Position numbers and translations under genes: made by a program. A DNA stretch of 64,000 nt from assembly GCA_002503055.1 (NCBI GenBank), contig DAQX01000026.1:47671-111670 (forward strand), given 5' to 3'. Within the stretch, counting starts at the first letter, position 1; each line of letters begins with the position of its first letter. Below the pieces are notes generated by a model. It was not told the origin of the DNA and did no database searches. It saw nothing but the letters and a program-made list of their open reading frames with translations. Source of the stretch: Euryarchaeota archaeon UBA86 (GTDB taxonomy: Archaea; Thermoplasmatota; Poseidoniia; Poseidoniales; Thalassarchaeaceae). Positions 1 through 8,600 of this stretch are shown here, piece by piece.

Positions 1-2
1 AG

Positions 3-839
3 TCATCGAAGTTACATTGTCTTGAAAACAGAGGAGGGGAGATTGTCTGGAGCATGGAGTTGGAGGGATCTAGCGATTATGTGATAGTGAATGACGGAGT
101 CATCTGGGCCACCTCAAGTGTCTACGAGATTGAAATTGGAGACTACACTGAGTCGACGATATGGAAATTCAACAGTTCTGGCGAAGTCGAGAAGTTTTGG
201 AATATCGACGAGAGGTGTTGGTTTTTGGGCCCATACAATGAGGGTTTGATTTTGGGTCTAGGAAGGCCTAGGTGTGGTGCTCTGAGAGTTCTAGATGATC
301 TGATAGAGCATCTCGAAGTCGGCGGCAGTCCCGTCACCTGTGGGGCTGGTTTCGATAATCGAATTATTCTCGGCCAATCGGATGGGAGAGTCGCCGATAT
401 TGGCAACGGTTCGGAGATGATGGGGGATTCGCCAACTAGTGCTGTCTTAGCGATGGATGATGGTGCAATAGCAGGTTTCGAAGATGGTAGAGTCATATCC
501 AGTGATGGATGGAGTCATAACTCTAGAGGAGGGATCGCATCACTTTCTCTCGGGCCTTATCCAAGGGGTGAAGGGGCCGTTTGGATCTGTTTAGATGGCG
601 GAGTGACGCTCCTGAACAAATCTACTGGGGACAATCTGCTAGAGTTAGGTCATGAGAGTAAGCTTTGGAAGTCAGATGCTAATGAGAGACTGATTGTGCT
701 AGGGGATGCGGATGGAATCATTCACTTTGTAGAGGTGAATGTGCTCTCTCGGCGCCTTAGTGCTGACTCGGAGAATTTCGAAGATGATGCCAGGAAGAAT
801 GAGATGATGGATAAATTAAGGGAACTGCGAAGTGTTTGA
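3..839 (+). CDS. Beta-propeller-like protein, 3' part
   Basis: The frame is open to the left edge of the window, so only the C-terminal part is present and the true start lies upstream. The first ATG inside is at 54, but 17 codons before it are also open and read in the same style. The protein has repeated short blocks of the form 'hydrophobic strand, D/N-G turn, G-R-V strand' (for example around residues 100-145 after the ATG), typical of PQQ-like or WD-type propellers. I see no catalytic motif. The last 25 residues are charged and helical. Function is unknown; propellers of this kind usually act in protein binding. The gene is followed by an unusually long non-coding region. Confidence 0.6.
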   Translation, partial: SSKLHCLENRGGEIVWSMELEGSSDYVIVNDGVIWATSSVYEIEIGDYTESTIWKFNSSGEVEKFWNIDERCWFLGPYNEGLILGLGRPRCGALRVLDDLIEHLEVGGSPVTCGAGFDNRIILGQSDGRVADIGNGSEMMGDSPTSAVLAMDDGAIAGFEDGRVISSDGWSHNSRGGIASLSLGPYPRGEGAVWICLDGGVTLLNKSTGDNLLELGHESKLWKSDANERLIVLGDADGIIHFVEVNVLSRRLSADSENFEDDARKNEMMDKLRELRSV

Positions 840-904
840 GATACAGTGGAAATTAACATTCTATGACCCTTATTTCCGCTGTACTGCTCTAATATCTGGA
901 AAGG

Positions 905-912
905 TTTATTTA
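905..912 (+). promoter_or_regulatory. Archaeal TATA box of the polypurine element
   Basis: TTTATTTA is preceded directly by a purine-rich GGAAAGG block that fits a transcription factor B recognition element. Transcription would start about 25 bases downstream, near 935, just before a run of small GC-rich hairpins. It is the only clear promoter in the 870-base gap and it points into the purine-rich strand. No gene starts nearby, so it probably drives a non-coding transcript. Confidence 0.5.
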
Positions 913-1111
913 CTGCCGCTTGCCCTGTGAACTTTGCCGCTTCTTTGAAGCCGGTGTGGGGGCGCTTCGGCGCGACCCGCGGGCCACAGAAACCGAGCCG
1001 CGAAAAAGCGGCGGTAGAACCCGAGATCTGGAAAGAGAACGGGAGATAGTCGGAACGCCATGTGGGCGGGAAGACGACGGGAGAACCGAAGAGGACGAAG
1101 GTGGAGAGAAC

Positions 1112-1145
1112 TGGAGAGAACTGGACGCAAGGAAAGGGAAGGAAA
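1112..1145 (+). repeat. 34-base direct repeat, copy 1
   Basis: A 34-base unit beginning TGGAGAGAACTGG is repeated identically at 1301-1334, 189 bases downstream. An extra partial copy of its first 11 bases sits just upstream at 1102. The purine tract therefore grew partly by duplication of a specific unit rather than being simple sequence. Confidence 0.8.
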
Positions 1146-1300
1146 GGGAAGGAAACCGGAGGAAACGGAGGAGGAAGCTGAGGAAAAGCGAAACCGAACC
1201 GGCAACGGGGAAAACCAAAACCGAGGCAGAGTACTATCCCGAAGAGATACGCGTGGAAGGGGAAAAGAGATTGGAACTGGAAACGGCGTGGGGAACAAAG

Positions 1301-1334
1301 TGGAGAGAACTGGACGCAAGGAAAGGGAAGGAAA
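1301..1334 (+). repeat. 34-base direct repeat, copy 2
   Basis: Identical to 1112-1145. After the shared GGAAA end the flanks diverge, although both run into a GGAGG-rich stretch. Confidence 0.8.
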
Positions 1335-1543
1335 CGGAGGGAAACACGAGCGAACAAGGGCGGAGAGATCCGTGGAGGAAGTTGTATCGGACCGTGGAGA
1401 GAAATGGTGAGAATAGCCAGGAGAGGAAACGGAGAACGCGAAGAGGGAGGCGACCCCCTTGGAGAGAGAAGATGAGTGAAGTGAGAAATCACAGAGCGCG
1501 ACAAAAGAACCCTAGAGGTTCTGGAGGAGTCTACCCGGGGAAA

Positions 1544-1563
1544 CCTGGGCCTTAGGGCCCAGG
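1544..1563 (+). terminator. Strong hairpin near the 3' end of the polypurine element
   Basis: CCTGGGCC and GGCCCAGG form a perfect 8-base stem around TTAG. A smaller hairpin lies before it (GAACC/GGTTC, 1507-1521) and another follows (GGGGGA/TCCCCC, 1596-1610). There is no T-run after any of them, so calling this a terminator is tentative; the cluster may instead be a folded RNA 3' domain. Confidence 0.4.
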
Positions 1564-1711
1564 GGACACCCGGACCCTGCGGAGTAGAACGGAGGGGGGG
1601 AAGCTCCCCCATGTGCTGAACCCCTCCTGACTGCTCCCACCTGATCATCGGCCCATTAGTCCAATCGAAATCTAGCGTAGCATTTCTTGATGCTTGGATA
1701 ATGAGTTGATT

Positions 1712-3313
1712 CTACTCTCTTGGCCCAATCATTTCCTCAGCCCTGACCCATTGAGTAAATTCCTCATCGGTCAACATATCCAATTCGAGAGCGCTTTCCC
1801 TGAGAGTGGTTCCTTTCTCGTGGGCGTTCTTCGCAATCTTAGCAGCATTATCATAGCCGATGTGTGGATTTAGTGCGGTAACCAGCATAAGCGAGTTTTC
1901 TAGATGTCTTGCGATGTTGTCCTCATTGGCCTCTAACCCTGTAACGCACTTATCTGTGAAAGAACGACACGAGTCAGAAAGTAGCCTAATGCTGTGCAGG
2001 TAGTTATGGATCATCATCGGCTTGAACACATTTAGCTCAAAATTACCTTGGCTACCTCCTATTGAGAGAGCCGAATGATTTCCCATCACTTGGCAGCAGA
2101 CCATGGTGATAGCCTCTGACTGAGTTGGGTTGACCTTGCCTGGCATGATGCTAGATCCTGGCTCATTGGCGGGAAGAGCCAATTCGCCAAAACCGCACCG
2201 AGGTCCAGAACCTAGCCATCTGATGTCGTTGGCAATTTTCATCAGCGACACAGCCAGGGCGTTTAGACTGCCTGAAGCAGCCACTATTGCATCGTGAGCG
2301 GCTAGTTGGGCGAACTTATTCTCAGCGCTGACGAATGGCATCTCGGTCTTGTCGGCGATTCTCGCTGCCACCGCGTCAGCAAAGTCGGGATGGGTATTGA
2401 GTCCGGTTCCAACCGCAGTTCCTCCGAGAGCCAATTCAAGCAAGTCCTCAAGCGAATGCTCTAACCTAGAGATATCTGAATTCAACATAGAGACATAGCC
2501 ACTGAACTCTTGGCCCAGCGTAAGCGGTACTGCGTCCATCAGATGCGTTCTTCCAATCTTCACTATTCCAGTGAATCCCTTCGACTTCGCTTCCAACTCA
2601 TCTCGTAGATGTCTGACAGAAGGTAGCAGACGATGATATGTTTCCTCTGCGGCGGCAATATGCATGGCTGTAGGGAAAGTGTCGTTACTAGACTGAGCTC
2701 GGTTGACATGATCATTTGGGTGGACTGGCGTCTTGCTGCCAATGGTTCCGCCTGATATCTCAATGGCACGATTCGCGATGACTTCGTTTGAATTCATATT
2801 GGTCTGGGTTCCTGAACCAGTTTGCCATATTCTGAGTGGGAAGTGCTCATCCAATGAGCCTGATATCACTTCATCACAAGCGCTTGAAATGAGGGAGCCA
2901 ATGTCGGAGTCGAGGGCGCCGAGACTGACATTGGTCTCGGCTGCTGCTTGCTTGAGAATCCCAAAGGCCCGAATGATTGAGCGTGGCATTGTATCGTCTC
3001 CGATATCGAAGTTGATCAGGGACCTCGCTGTCTGAGCCCCATAGTAACGATCGGCTGGGACTTCGACTTCACCCATCGTATCCTTCTCGATTCTGATTGC
3101 GTCCGGTCTGGCCTTGGCACTACGCGAAGAGACAGGAGGGTCTGGTGGTCTCTCATCGGACTCAGAATCTAGTGATTCGTGGATCATTCTGACTATTGTC
3201 GCAGACCTACCGTCCTCTCTTCCCTTGCCGACTTTTCGATCTAACTTACGCGCTGTTTCCTCTGGTATACTGATGCTGATTATTCGACGGTCTCCCGCAC
3301 GGTGCTTTGCCAT
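1712..3313 (-). CDS. fumC: Class II fumarate hydratase with N-terminal ribbon-helix-helix domain
   Basis: This enzyme would interconvert fumarate and malate in the TCA cycle. The core, from about residue 78, has the class II hallmarks: the [14 protein letters not shown] block, [22 protein letters not shown], and the superfamily signature [11 protein letters not shown] near residue 387. The core is about 455 residues, normal for the family. The first roughly 73 residues are extra: residues 10-50 read like a CopG/Arc-type ribbon-helix-helix domain (a short strand ISISIPEE, then two helices), followed by a Pro/Ser/Asp linker. The start at 3313 fits a TATA-like site 20-30 bases upstream, so the long form is probably real. 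Such a DNA-binding-like domain on fumarase is unusual; it could bind DNA or only dimerise. It is the last gene of a leftward block but has its own promoter. Confidence 0.9.
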   Translation of the reverse strand: MAKHRAGDRRIISISIPEETARKLDRKVGKGREDGRSATIVRMIHESLDSESDERPPDPPVSSRSAKARPDAIRIEKDTMGEVEVPADRYYGAQTARSLINFDIGDDTMPRSIIRAFGILKQAAAETNVSLGALDSDIGSLISSACDEVISGSLDEHFPLRIWQTGSGTQTNMNSNEVIANRAIEISGGTIGSKTPVHPNDHVNRAQSSNDTFPTAMHIAAAEETYHRLLPSVRHLRDELEAKSKGFTGIVKIGRTHLMDAVPLTLGQEFSGYVSMLNSDISRLEHSLEDLLELALGGTAVGTGLNTHPDFADAVAARIADKTEMPFVSAENKFAQLAAHDAIVAASGSLNALAVSLMKIANDIRWLGSGPRCGFGELALPANEPGSSIMPGKVNPTQSEAITMVCCQVMGNHSALSIGGSQGNFELNVFKPMMIHNYLHSIRLLSDSCRSFTDKCVTGLEANEDNIARHLENSLMLVTALNPHIGYDNAAKIAKNAHEKGTTLRESALELDMLTDEEFTQWVRAEEMIGPRE

Positions 3314-3331
3314 ACATTTGGCATTAATTAG

Positions 3332-3342
3332 TTATTAATAAA
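3332..3342 (-). promoter_or_regulatory. TATA box of the fumarase gene
   Basis: Read on the minus strand this is TTTATTAATAA, centred about 24 bases before the fumarase ATG at 3313, in a 57-base AT-rich gap. The spacing predicts a leaderless or nearly leaderless transcript and supports the long start that includes the ribbon-helix-helix domain. Confidence 0.5.
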
Positions 3343-3370
3343 CTCTATGATAGTCTGTCAGTAAGTCGTT

Positions 3371-3859
3371 TTATTCCGCCCTCTCAACCTTGATAATCTT
3401 CTGGGGATCATACGGTCTATCCCCTGGCTGAGTATCACAATTCTCGATTTTGTAGACTGTTTCCATTCCTTTCACAACTTTTCCGAACACGGCGTGGTTA
3501 CCATCGAGCCATGGCGTTGGCACAGTGGTCAGGAAGAACTGCGAGCCGCCAGTGTTGGGGCCAGCATTGGCCATCGAGAACAGTCCTGGGCTATCGTGCC
3601 TCTTGGCCAGTGCTGAGGTCTCACAGGGAATCTTCCAGCCGGGTCCTCCGGTTCCAGCTCTGCCGTTGTGAGGATCTCTTGAATGAGGGCAGCCTCCCTG
3701 GATCATGAAATTCTTGATGACTCTGTGGAAGTGAAGTCCGTCGTAGAACCCATCATCCACTAGTCTGAGGAAGTTTCCTGTGGTCTCTGGGCAGTCATCA
3801 GTGTAGAGTTCGATATCTATCGGCCCTGCGCTTGTCGTCATCCTAACTATGGTTTGCAT
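3371..3859 (-). CDS. Cyclophilin-type peptidyl-prolyl isomerase
   Basis: A 162-residue single-domain cyclophilin that speeds cis-trans isomerisation at proline during folding. Visible family motifs are the FHRVIKNFMIQGG active-site segment with its arginine (about residues 44-56), SMANAGPNTGGSQFF (about 95-109) and WLDGNHAVFGKV (about 118-129). There is no signal peptide, so it is cytoplasmic. The length is normal for prokaryotic cyclophilins. It lies 45 bases downstream of the PH-domain gene in the same leftward block, and its stop is followed by the fumarase promoter. Confidence 0.95.
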   Translation of the reverse strand: MQTIVRMTTSAGPIDIELYTDDCPETTGNFLRLVDDGFYDGLHFHRVIKNFMIQGGCPHSRDPHNGRAGTGGPGWKIPCETSALAKRHDSPGLFSMANAGPNTGGSQFFLTTVPTPWLDGNHAVFGKVVKGMETVYKIENCDTQPGDRPYDPQKIIKVERAE

Positions 3860-3904
3860 GTGGTTGGCTACGACAAGTAGTCCAATAGCCTAACGATAGT
3901 TGAA

Positions 3905-4432
3905 TCACTCCTCGTTGGATAGATTTGCATTAATCTCCTGCAGCAAATCTCTAATCTCAACTAGGACATCATTTGATCCAGAAGATGGAGTAGGCGAAGG
4001 AGCTGAAACAAGAGAGTCCCTTTGTAGAAGGACGAGGTCACGGAATTGATCGGAGTTTTTCACGCCTGTGAGGATGAAAGGTGCTGCACCGGCTGTCTCA
4101 AACTGCATCCTGACAACTCCAAAGGCGTTGAGGATTGGGCCCTCGTGAATAGATACATCAGTGAGTTTGTCCAGAGGAATGTTTTGCTGTTTCTTGAACA
4201 ACCATCCCATACGCATGTTGATCGAACGATCCGTTAGGGCCCCGCTCATGTGCTCGTACTGCTTCTTGTGCACCAACCATCCAAATGGGAGCCATATCAG
4301 CATCAATGGTATTCCAATAATTGTAGAGAGAAGTCCTATATTGGCAGTCATCCACCAGTAAACGATAATTTTCCTATCGAATTCGACTGCCATTATTTTG
4401 CCGCTGTCTGCGTATCCTGGTTGTTCTTGCAT
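3905..4432 (-). CDS. Membrane protein with bacterial PH-like (YdbS/YdbT type) domain
   Basis: 175 residues. Residues 22-55 form a hydrophobic hairpin of two membrane segments. Residues 58-145 match the bPH_2 pattern, with a strand-rich part containing the LTDRSINMRMG and IPLDKLTDVSIHEGP stretches typical of YdbS/YdbT-family domains. The C-terminal 20 residues form an amphipathic helix (LVEIRDLLQEINANL) after a Ser/Pro linker. Family members sit in the cytoplasmic membrane and have no established enzymatic role. It lies 39 bases after the tRNA-binding gene, probably in the same transcript. Confidence 0.75.
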   Translation of the reverse strand: MQEQPGYADSGKIMAVEFDRKIIVYWWMTANIGLLSTIIGIPLMLIWLPFGWLVHKKQYEHMSGALTDRSINMRMGWLFKKQQNIPLDKLTDVSIHEGPILNAFGVVRMQFETAGAAPFILTGVKNSDQFRDLVLLQRDSLVSAPSPTPSSGSNDVLVEIRDLLQEINANLSNEE

Positions 4433-4471
4433 GGATTTCGGAGTAGTGGTTATGTTATCATACCATTCTCT

Positions 4472-4867
4472 CTATGCCACCATTGAACCTGGCAATACTC
4501 CCTTCGGCAGTTCGAGTAGCCTGACTGTGCCGTCTGGATCTAGAGATCCAAGAACTAGGAACTGGGAGACGAATCCGGTTGGTAGAGTCTTGTCACCTAG
4601 ATTTACCGCGCCCACCACTGTACGCCCAATCAATTGCGCTCGTGAGTAATTGGTAATCTGGGCTGAGCTCCACAACTTTCCAATTACAGGGCCGAAGTCA
4701 ACATGGATCTTGTAAGATGGTTTGCGCATCTCGGGGAATTCCTCTACTTCGAGGATAATTCCAGTTCTCAAGTCCATTTCGAAGTACGCGGCCGCTCCGA
4801 TGTATTCCTTCTTGTCGAGTTTCTCAGGATGGTAGGGTTCGCTAGAGTCAATGATATGTTCACTCAT
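4472..4867 (-). CDS. csaA: CsaA-like tRNA-binding domain protein
   Basis: 131 residues, nearly all one tRNA-binding OB-fold as in CsaA and the C-terminus of methionyl-tRNA synthetase. The family sequence pattern is clear: MDLRTGIILEVEEFPEMRKP, then YKIHVDFGPVIG, SSAQITNY, and GRTVVGAVNLG. CsaA proteins are dimers with tRNA-binding and chaperone-like activity in the cytoplasm. Its ATG directly abuts the TGA of pyrE (TGAATG), so the two are co-transcribed and probably translationally coupled. The first 20 residues are a short extension not seen in minimal CsaA. Confidence 0.85.
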   Translation of the reverse strand: MSEHIIDSSEPYHPEKLDKKEYIGAAAYFEMDLRTGIILEVEEFPEMRKPSYKIHVDFGPVIGKLWSSAQITNYSRAQLIGRTVVGAVNLGDKTLPTGFVSQFLVLGSLDPDGTVRLLELPKGVLPGSMVA

Positions 4868-5455
4868 TCATTCACCCGTGACATCAGATCTAACGATGAG
4901 GGGTCTCAGGTCAACCCCTGCCTCAACGAAGGCCTCAGCCCCTCCTTCTTCACGATCTAGGATAGTAATGCAGGCGGCTACCTCGCAGCCCATCTCAGTC
5001 AGTCTAGCGGCTGCTTTGAGAGCCGACCCGCCTGTGGTCGTCACATCCTCTAGCAGTACAACTCTGTCGCCCTCGGACAAACTAGAGCCTTCGATTCCCG
5101 GTGGATTACCAGTCTTCCTTCCACCGCGCCCCTTGGGCTCCTTACGAACCATGAAACCGCGTAACTGCGAGCCTTTTCCTGCCTTGGCAATGGCGATCCC
5201 TGTGAGTGGAATTGCACCTAGCTCAAGGCCGCCAACCGCATCTACTCCTCCAATCTGTTCAACCTCATGGTGAATCAATACACCCAGCAGATGAGCACAG
5301 TCCGGATCCATCATCACCGGCTTCATGTCGAAGAAGTGAGGGCTAATCCTTCCACTGGCCAAAGTGAATGGGTCGTCGGGCGAATGGAGGTAGGCTAGTT
5401 CTCTAACACGCTCGACCAGTCGTACCCTCGCCTCGTCTGTATCCATCGTTGCCAT
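4868..5455 (-). CDS. pyrE: Orotate phosphoribosyltransferase
   Basis: It converts orotate plus PRPP to orotidine monophosphate in pyrimidine synthesis. The PRPP-binding motif VVLLEDVTTTGGSALKAA is near residue 135, and an LASGRISPHFFDMKPV segment near residue 30 matches the orotate-binding front of the family. I chose the ATG at 5455 (product begins MATMDTDEARV), which gives 195 residues; another ATG lies at 5446. The reading frame stays open upstream to 5632, but that extension is low in family character and would run into the divergent polymerase gene. An inserted Lys/Arg/Gly-rich loop (RKEPKGRGGRKTG) precedes the PRPP motif. It heads the leftward block with csaA. Confidence 0.9.
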   Translation of the reverse strand: MATMDTDEARVRLVERVRELAYLHSPDDPFTLASGRISPHFFDMKPVMMDPDCAHLLGVLIHHEVEQIGGVDAVGGLELGAIPLTGIAIAKAGKGSQLRGFMVRKEPKGRGGRKTGNPPGIEGSSLSEGDRVVLLEDVTTTGGSALKAAARLTEMGCEVAACITILDREEGGAEAFVEAGVDLRPLIVRSDVTGE

Positions 5456-5630
5456 CGGCCTCTTCGGCTCGGCAGGGGTCGGATGAAGGTTCGCCCTGAG
5501 AGGACTATTCAACAGGCACATTGCAGTGAATGTTCTTGGACGGCCAACACCGGTGAGAGAATGTTCCGCAGCGGAGCGTGTTGTGATTAGGGTGGAAAAG
5601 GGGCGTCTCGCAGTATACGATCGGGCTCGC

Positions 5631-8600
5631 ATGGATAGTGAGCGCGATGCTTATCAGAAGCGATTGGATGTTCAAGCGGAAGAGGTCTACCAATTGGCTG
5701 GACAGGCTAGGTCACAGGGCCTAGACTTCTCTGATGATGTTGAGATTCCGCGTGCTGCGGACTTGGCGAGTAGGACTCAAAAATTGCTTGAGGATCCATA
5801 CCTCAAACCTAATCGAGAAAATCCAGATGTGGGCCCAATAGAAATTGAGAGTGAATTACGTGTGTTGCTAAAGTCTTCGGACAGAGAGACTGCAGCAATC
5901 GAAATTGCTCTGAAAGTAGCAAAGAGAATGCACGATCTTACAAGCGATATCGCTCAGGCGATTGATTCCGGCCTCAGGGTTGGTCTTGCAGTCCTAACTG
6001 AGGCAGTTCTGGTGGCTCCACTGGAAGGTATCGGCGAGGTTCGAATAATGAATAACGCCGATGGTTCCGAGTTTCTCTCAATCGACTATGCAGGCCCAAT
6101 CAGAGCAGCCGGAGGAACTGCTCAGGCTCTGGGGGTGCTAATTGGAGATATGATTCGTCGCGAGCTTGGCGTGGGTAGGTATGTTCCAACCACGCCAGAG
6201 GTCGAGCGTGTGAAGGAGGAGTTTGGTCTGTATCGAGTCGGTTTGCAGTACAAGCCACCTCCGGAAGAAATCGAAGTGATTGTTCGTGCCTGCCCTGTGA
6301 TGGTCAATGGAGAGGAGACCGAATCTCAGGAATGTGCAGGATACAAGGAAGTCAGGAACATCGTCAACAAGAACAACACACCTCGGACCAGAATAAGAGG
6401 AGGAGTTATGCTGGTCATAGGTGAGGGTCTTTGCCTCAAGGCTCCAAAAATCCTCAAGCATACAGAGAGGTTAAAGATTCCAGGTTGGGAATTTATCGCC
6501 CAGTTCGCAGGCAAGAGCAAAACCGATTCAGATGAGTCTGAGGAAATCAAACGCAGAGTGATTTCCAAGGTAGACCGATACATGGATGATGTAATTGCAG
6601 GTCGCCCAGTATTCGGTGAGCCTGGGGAGCCTGGTGGATTCAGACTGAGATATGGGAGGAGTCGTGCTACTGGCCTTGCTGCTGCTGGTTTCAACCCCGT
6701 TTCTATGGAAGCCCATGGAGGGTTCATCTCAGTAGGTACGCAACTTAAGACGGAGCGACCGGGTAAAGCATGCGCAGCGACTCCGTGCATCGATTTAGAC
6801 GGCCCAACAGTATTGTTGCGAGACGGTTCTTATCTAAGAATATCAACTATCGAACAGTGGCGAACTTCGTCTACCGAAGTAATTTCAATTTGGGACTCGG
6901 GAGAGGTTTTGTCGGGATTTGGCGAGTTCCTTGAGAATAACAAGGATCTTGTCCCATCTGGATACAATAGAGATTGGTGGGCAGCCGACCTTGCCGATGC
7001 GTTAGACCACCCCGATAAGGTTGAGTCGTTCGCTGCTATGCTAGGTGTAAATCGATCTTCACTACCTCCGGGAATCCCATTCAATGGAGCAATCCAGCGC
7101 GGAGGAGAGAACGATCTTGAGCGTAGTCTGAGAAAGAGAGATTGGCAACTTTACCTGCGTGATATGGAATTGAATTGGGAACAAGCCTGTCAAGCAGTGA
7201 AAGAGTATGGGGCTGCAGTCCCTCCACCGTGGAACTTCTGGTGGTCAGATATGCCGTTGTCATTCGCCCCTCAACTAATCGATGCGTTGTGCCAATCTGA
7301 AATCAATGGTGGGCGACTAAGAATGATTGGTGCTGCATCTGGTTGGTCTCATGACTCTCAATTTGAGAAGATTGATCTGCCAGCGCCTTCGACTGGTGAA
7401 TGGCCGCGATGGACTATGGTGCATGACCATGGGGTTGTCAAGTCCGCGCTGATGACTTTGGGTGTGGAGCATCATCACGATGATGGTGACATCGTGATTC
7501 CGGCCGCTTGGGAAGGATTGCTGGATGGTTTGGGTCTGGAGTTCGCAACGGGTACCATTCGTGTAGCAGTGGATGCAAGTCCTCACATCAGCGATAGATT
7601 ATCGAGAATTGGGGAAGCAACTGATACTATTGCCAAAGAAAATAAGAGGATGGAGGAAATTGAATCGGTTCGCTCCGTGGAAAGAATGCGGGCAGAAACT
7701 GCTGCCCGACAAAGAGGATTGGGGATTTCAGAAACTGATACAGAAGGCAGAGCTGCAGCAGAAGCAATCGAAGATCCTGGGCCTGATGATCCGTCCTTGC
7801 TCAAGGCCGCCTATACAATACTCGATGATCATGAGGTTGAGAGGGCGTTGTGGTTGGTCAGAAGGTTGTCCAATCTGAGATGGGAGGACTCCGTCCCATG
7901 CAGGGTTGGCTCCAGAATGGGTCGGCCGGAGAAAGCAGGGGTTCGCGAGATGAAACCAATGGTTCACGCTCTCTATCCAATAGGGGAGAGTGGTGGTCCG
8001 CAACGGCTCTTGGGCCAAGCCGCAGGAAAGGGTTCAATCCGTGTTGAGATGGGTCCACGGATATGCGACAAATGTGGCAAGGACACGCCCCATCTAAGAT
8101 GTCATCACCGTTTATCCGAGAGTGTTGAAGAATGCGGAGGTAGGACCAGTGTCCGGAAGAGAAGGGGCGACCACAATAGAAGGAGGATGGGTCAGAGGAC
8201 TAGCGTTCCTTTGAGTAAGATTGTAGAGACAAAGAGGAGGGCTTTGGGACTAAACAGAGTACCTGATAGAATCAAGGCGGTAAAGGGATTGATATCTATC
8301 GCTCAGACGCCTGAGCCTATCGAAAAAGGTATACTCCGGGCTAGGCATGGGGTGTCTGTATTCCGTGATGGGACATCTCGATACGATATGAGTGATGTTC
8401 CATTGACTCATTTCAAGCCAAGTGAGATAGGCACTCCTTGGCGGCGTCTATCTGAGTTAGGTTACTCTCACGATGTCTTCGGCGAGGCTTTGACCTCAGA
8501 TGAACAGATGTTGGAGTTGCTACCACAGGATTTTGTAGCATCTAGGTCTGCTAGACAGCATCTGCTTTCAACATGCCAATTCGTAGATGATTTGTTAATC

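Larger units (their letters stand above)
930..1640 (+). ncRNA. Candidate non-coding RNA with long polypurine body
   Basis: This fills most of the gap between the propeller gene and fumarase (840-1711). Downstream of the TATA box at 905 lie a GCGC-TTCG-GCGC tetraloop hairpin (962-973) and a GCCGC/GCGGC hairpin (997-1012). The plus strand then becomes overwhelmingly G and A for over 400 bases; only 10 of the 60 bases from 1081 to 1140 are pyrimidines. It closes with three hairpins (1507-1521, 1544-1563, 1596-1610). The purine body can hardly pair with itself, so this is not a conventional structured RNA. Open frames exist on both strands, but their products are low-complexity (R/E/K/G-rich on plus, S/P/F/L-rich on minus), as expected from strand composition alone. 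I could not match it to RNase P, SRP or rRNA. Transcription is inferred only from the promoter and hairpins. Confidence 0.4.

Noticed and set aside
960..1030. GGCCACAGAAACCGAG resembling a conserved part of RNase P RNA
   Set aside because: The essential GAGGAAAGTCC-type helix P4 strand and matching 3' region are missing at the right distances, and the coding gene before it leaves too little room.
722..1648. Long open frames on both strands of the polypurine region (308 residues minus, 211 and 116 plus)
   Set aside because: Stop codons are rare in purine-only or pyrimidine-only sequence. The products are low-complexity and differ completely by frame, with no family features.
1560..1650. Possible SRP (7S) RNA on the minus strand
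   Set aside because: The conserved helix 8 sequence (GGAAG-type loop with AGCAG) could not be found on either strand.
5456..5632. N-terminal extension of pyrE to 5632
   Set aside because: It is rich in Arg/Ser/Thr without family similarity and overlaps the start of the divergent polymerase gene.
6720..6800. Intein in the polymerase large subunit at the CAATPC site
   Set aside because: The surrounding sequence runs on as normal polymerase and the total length matches intein-free homologues.
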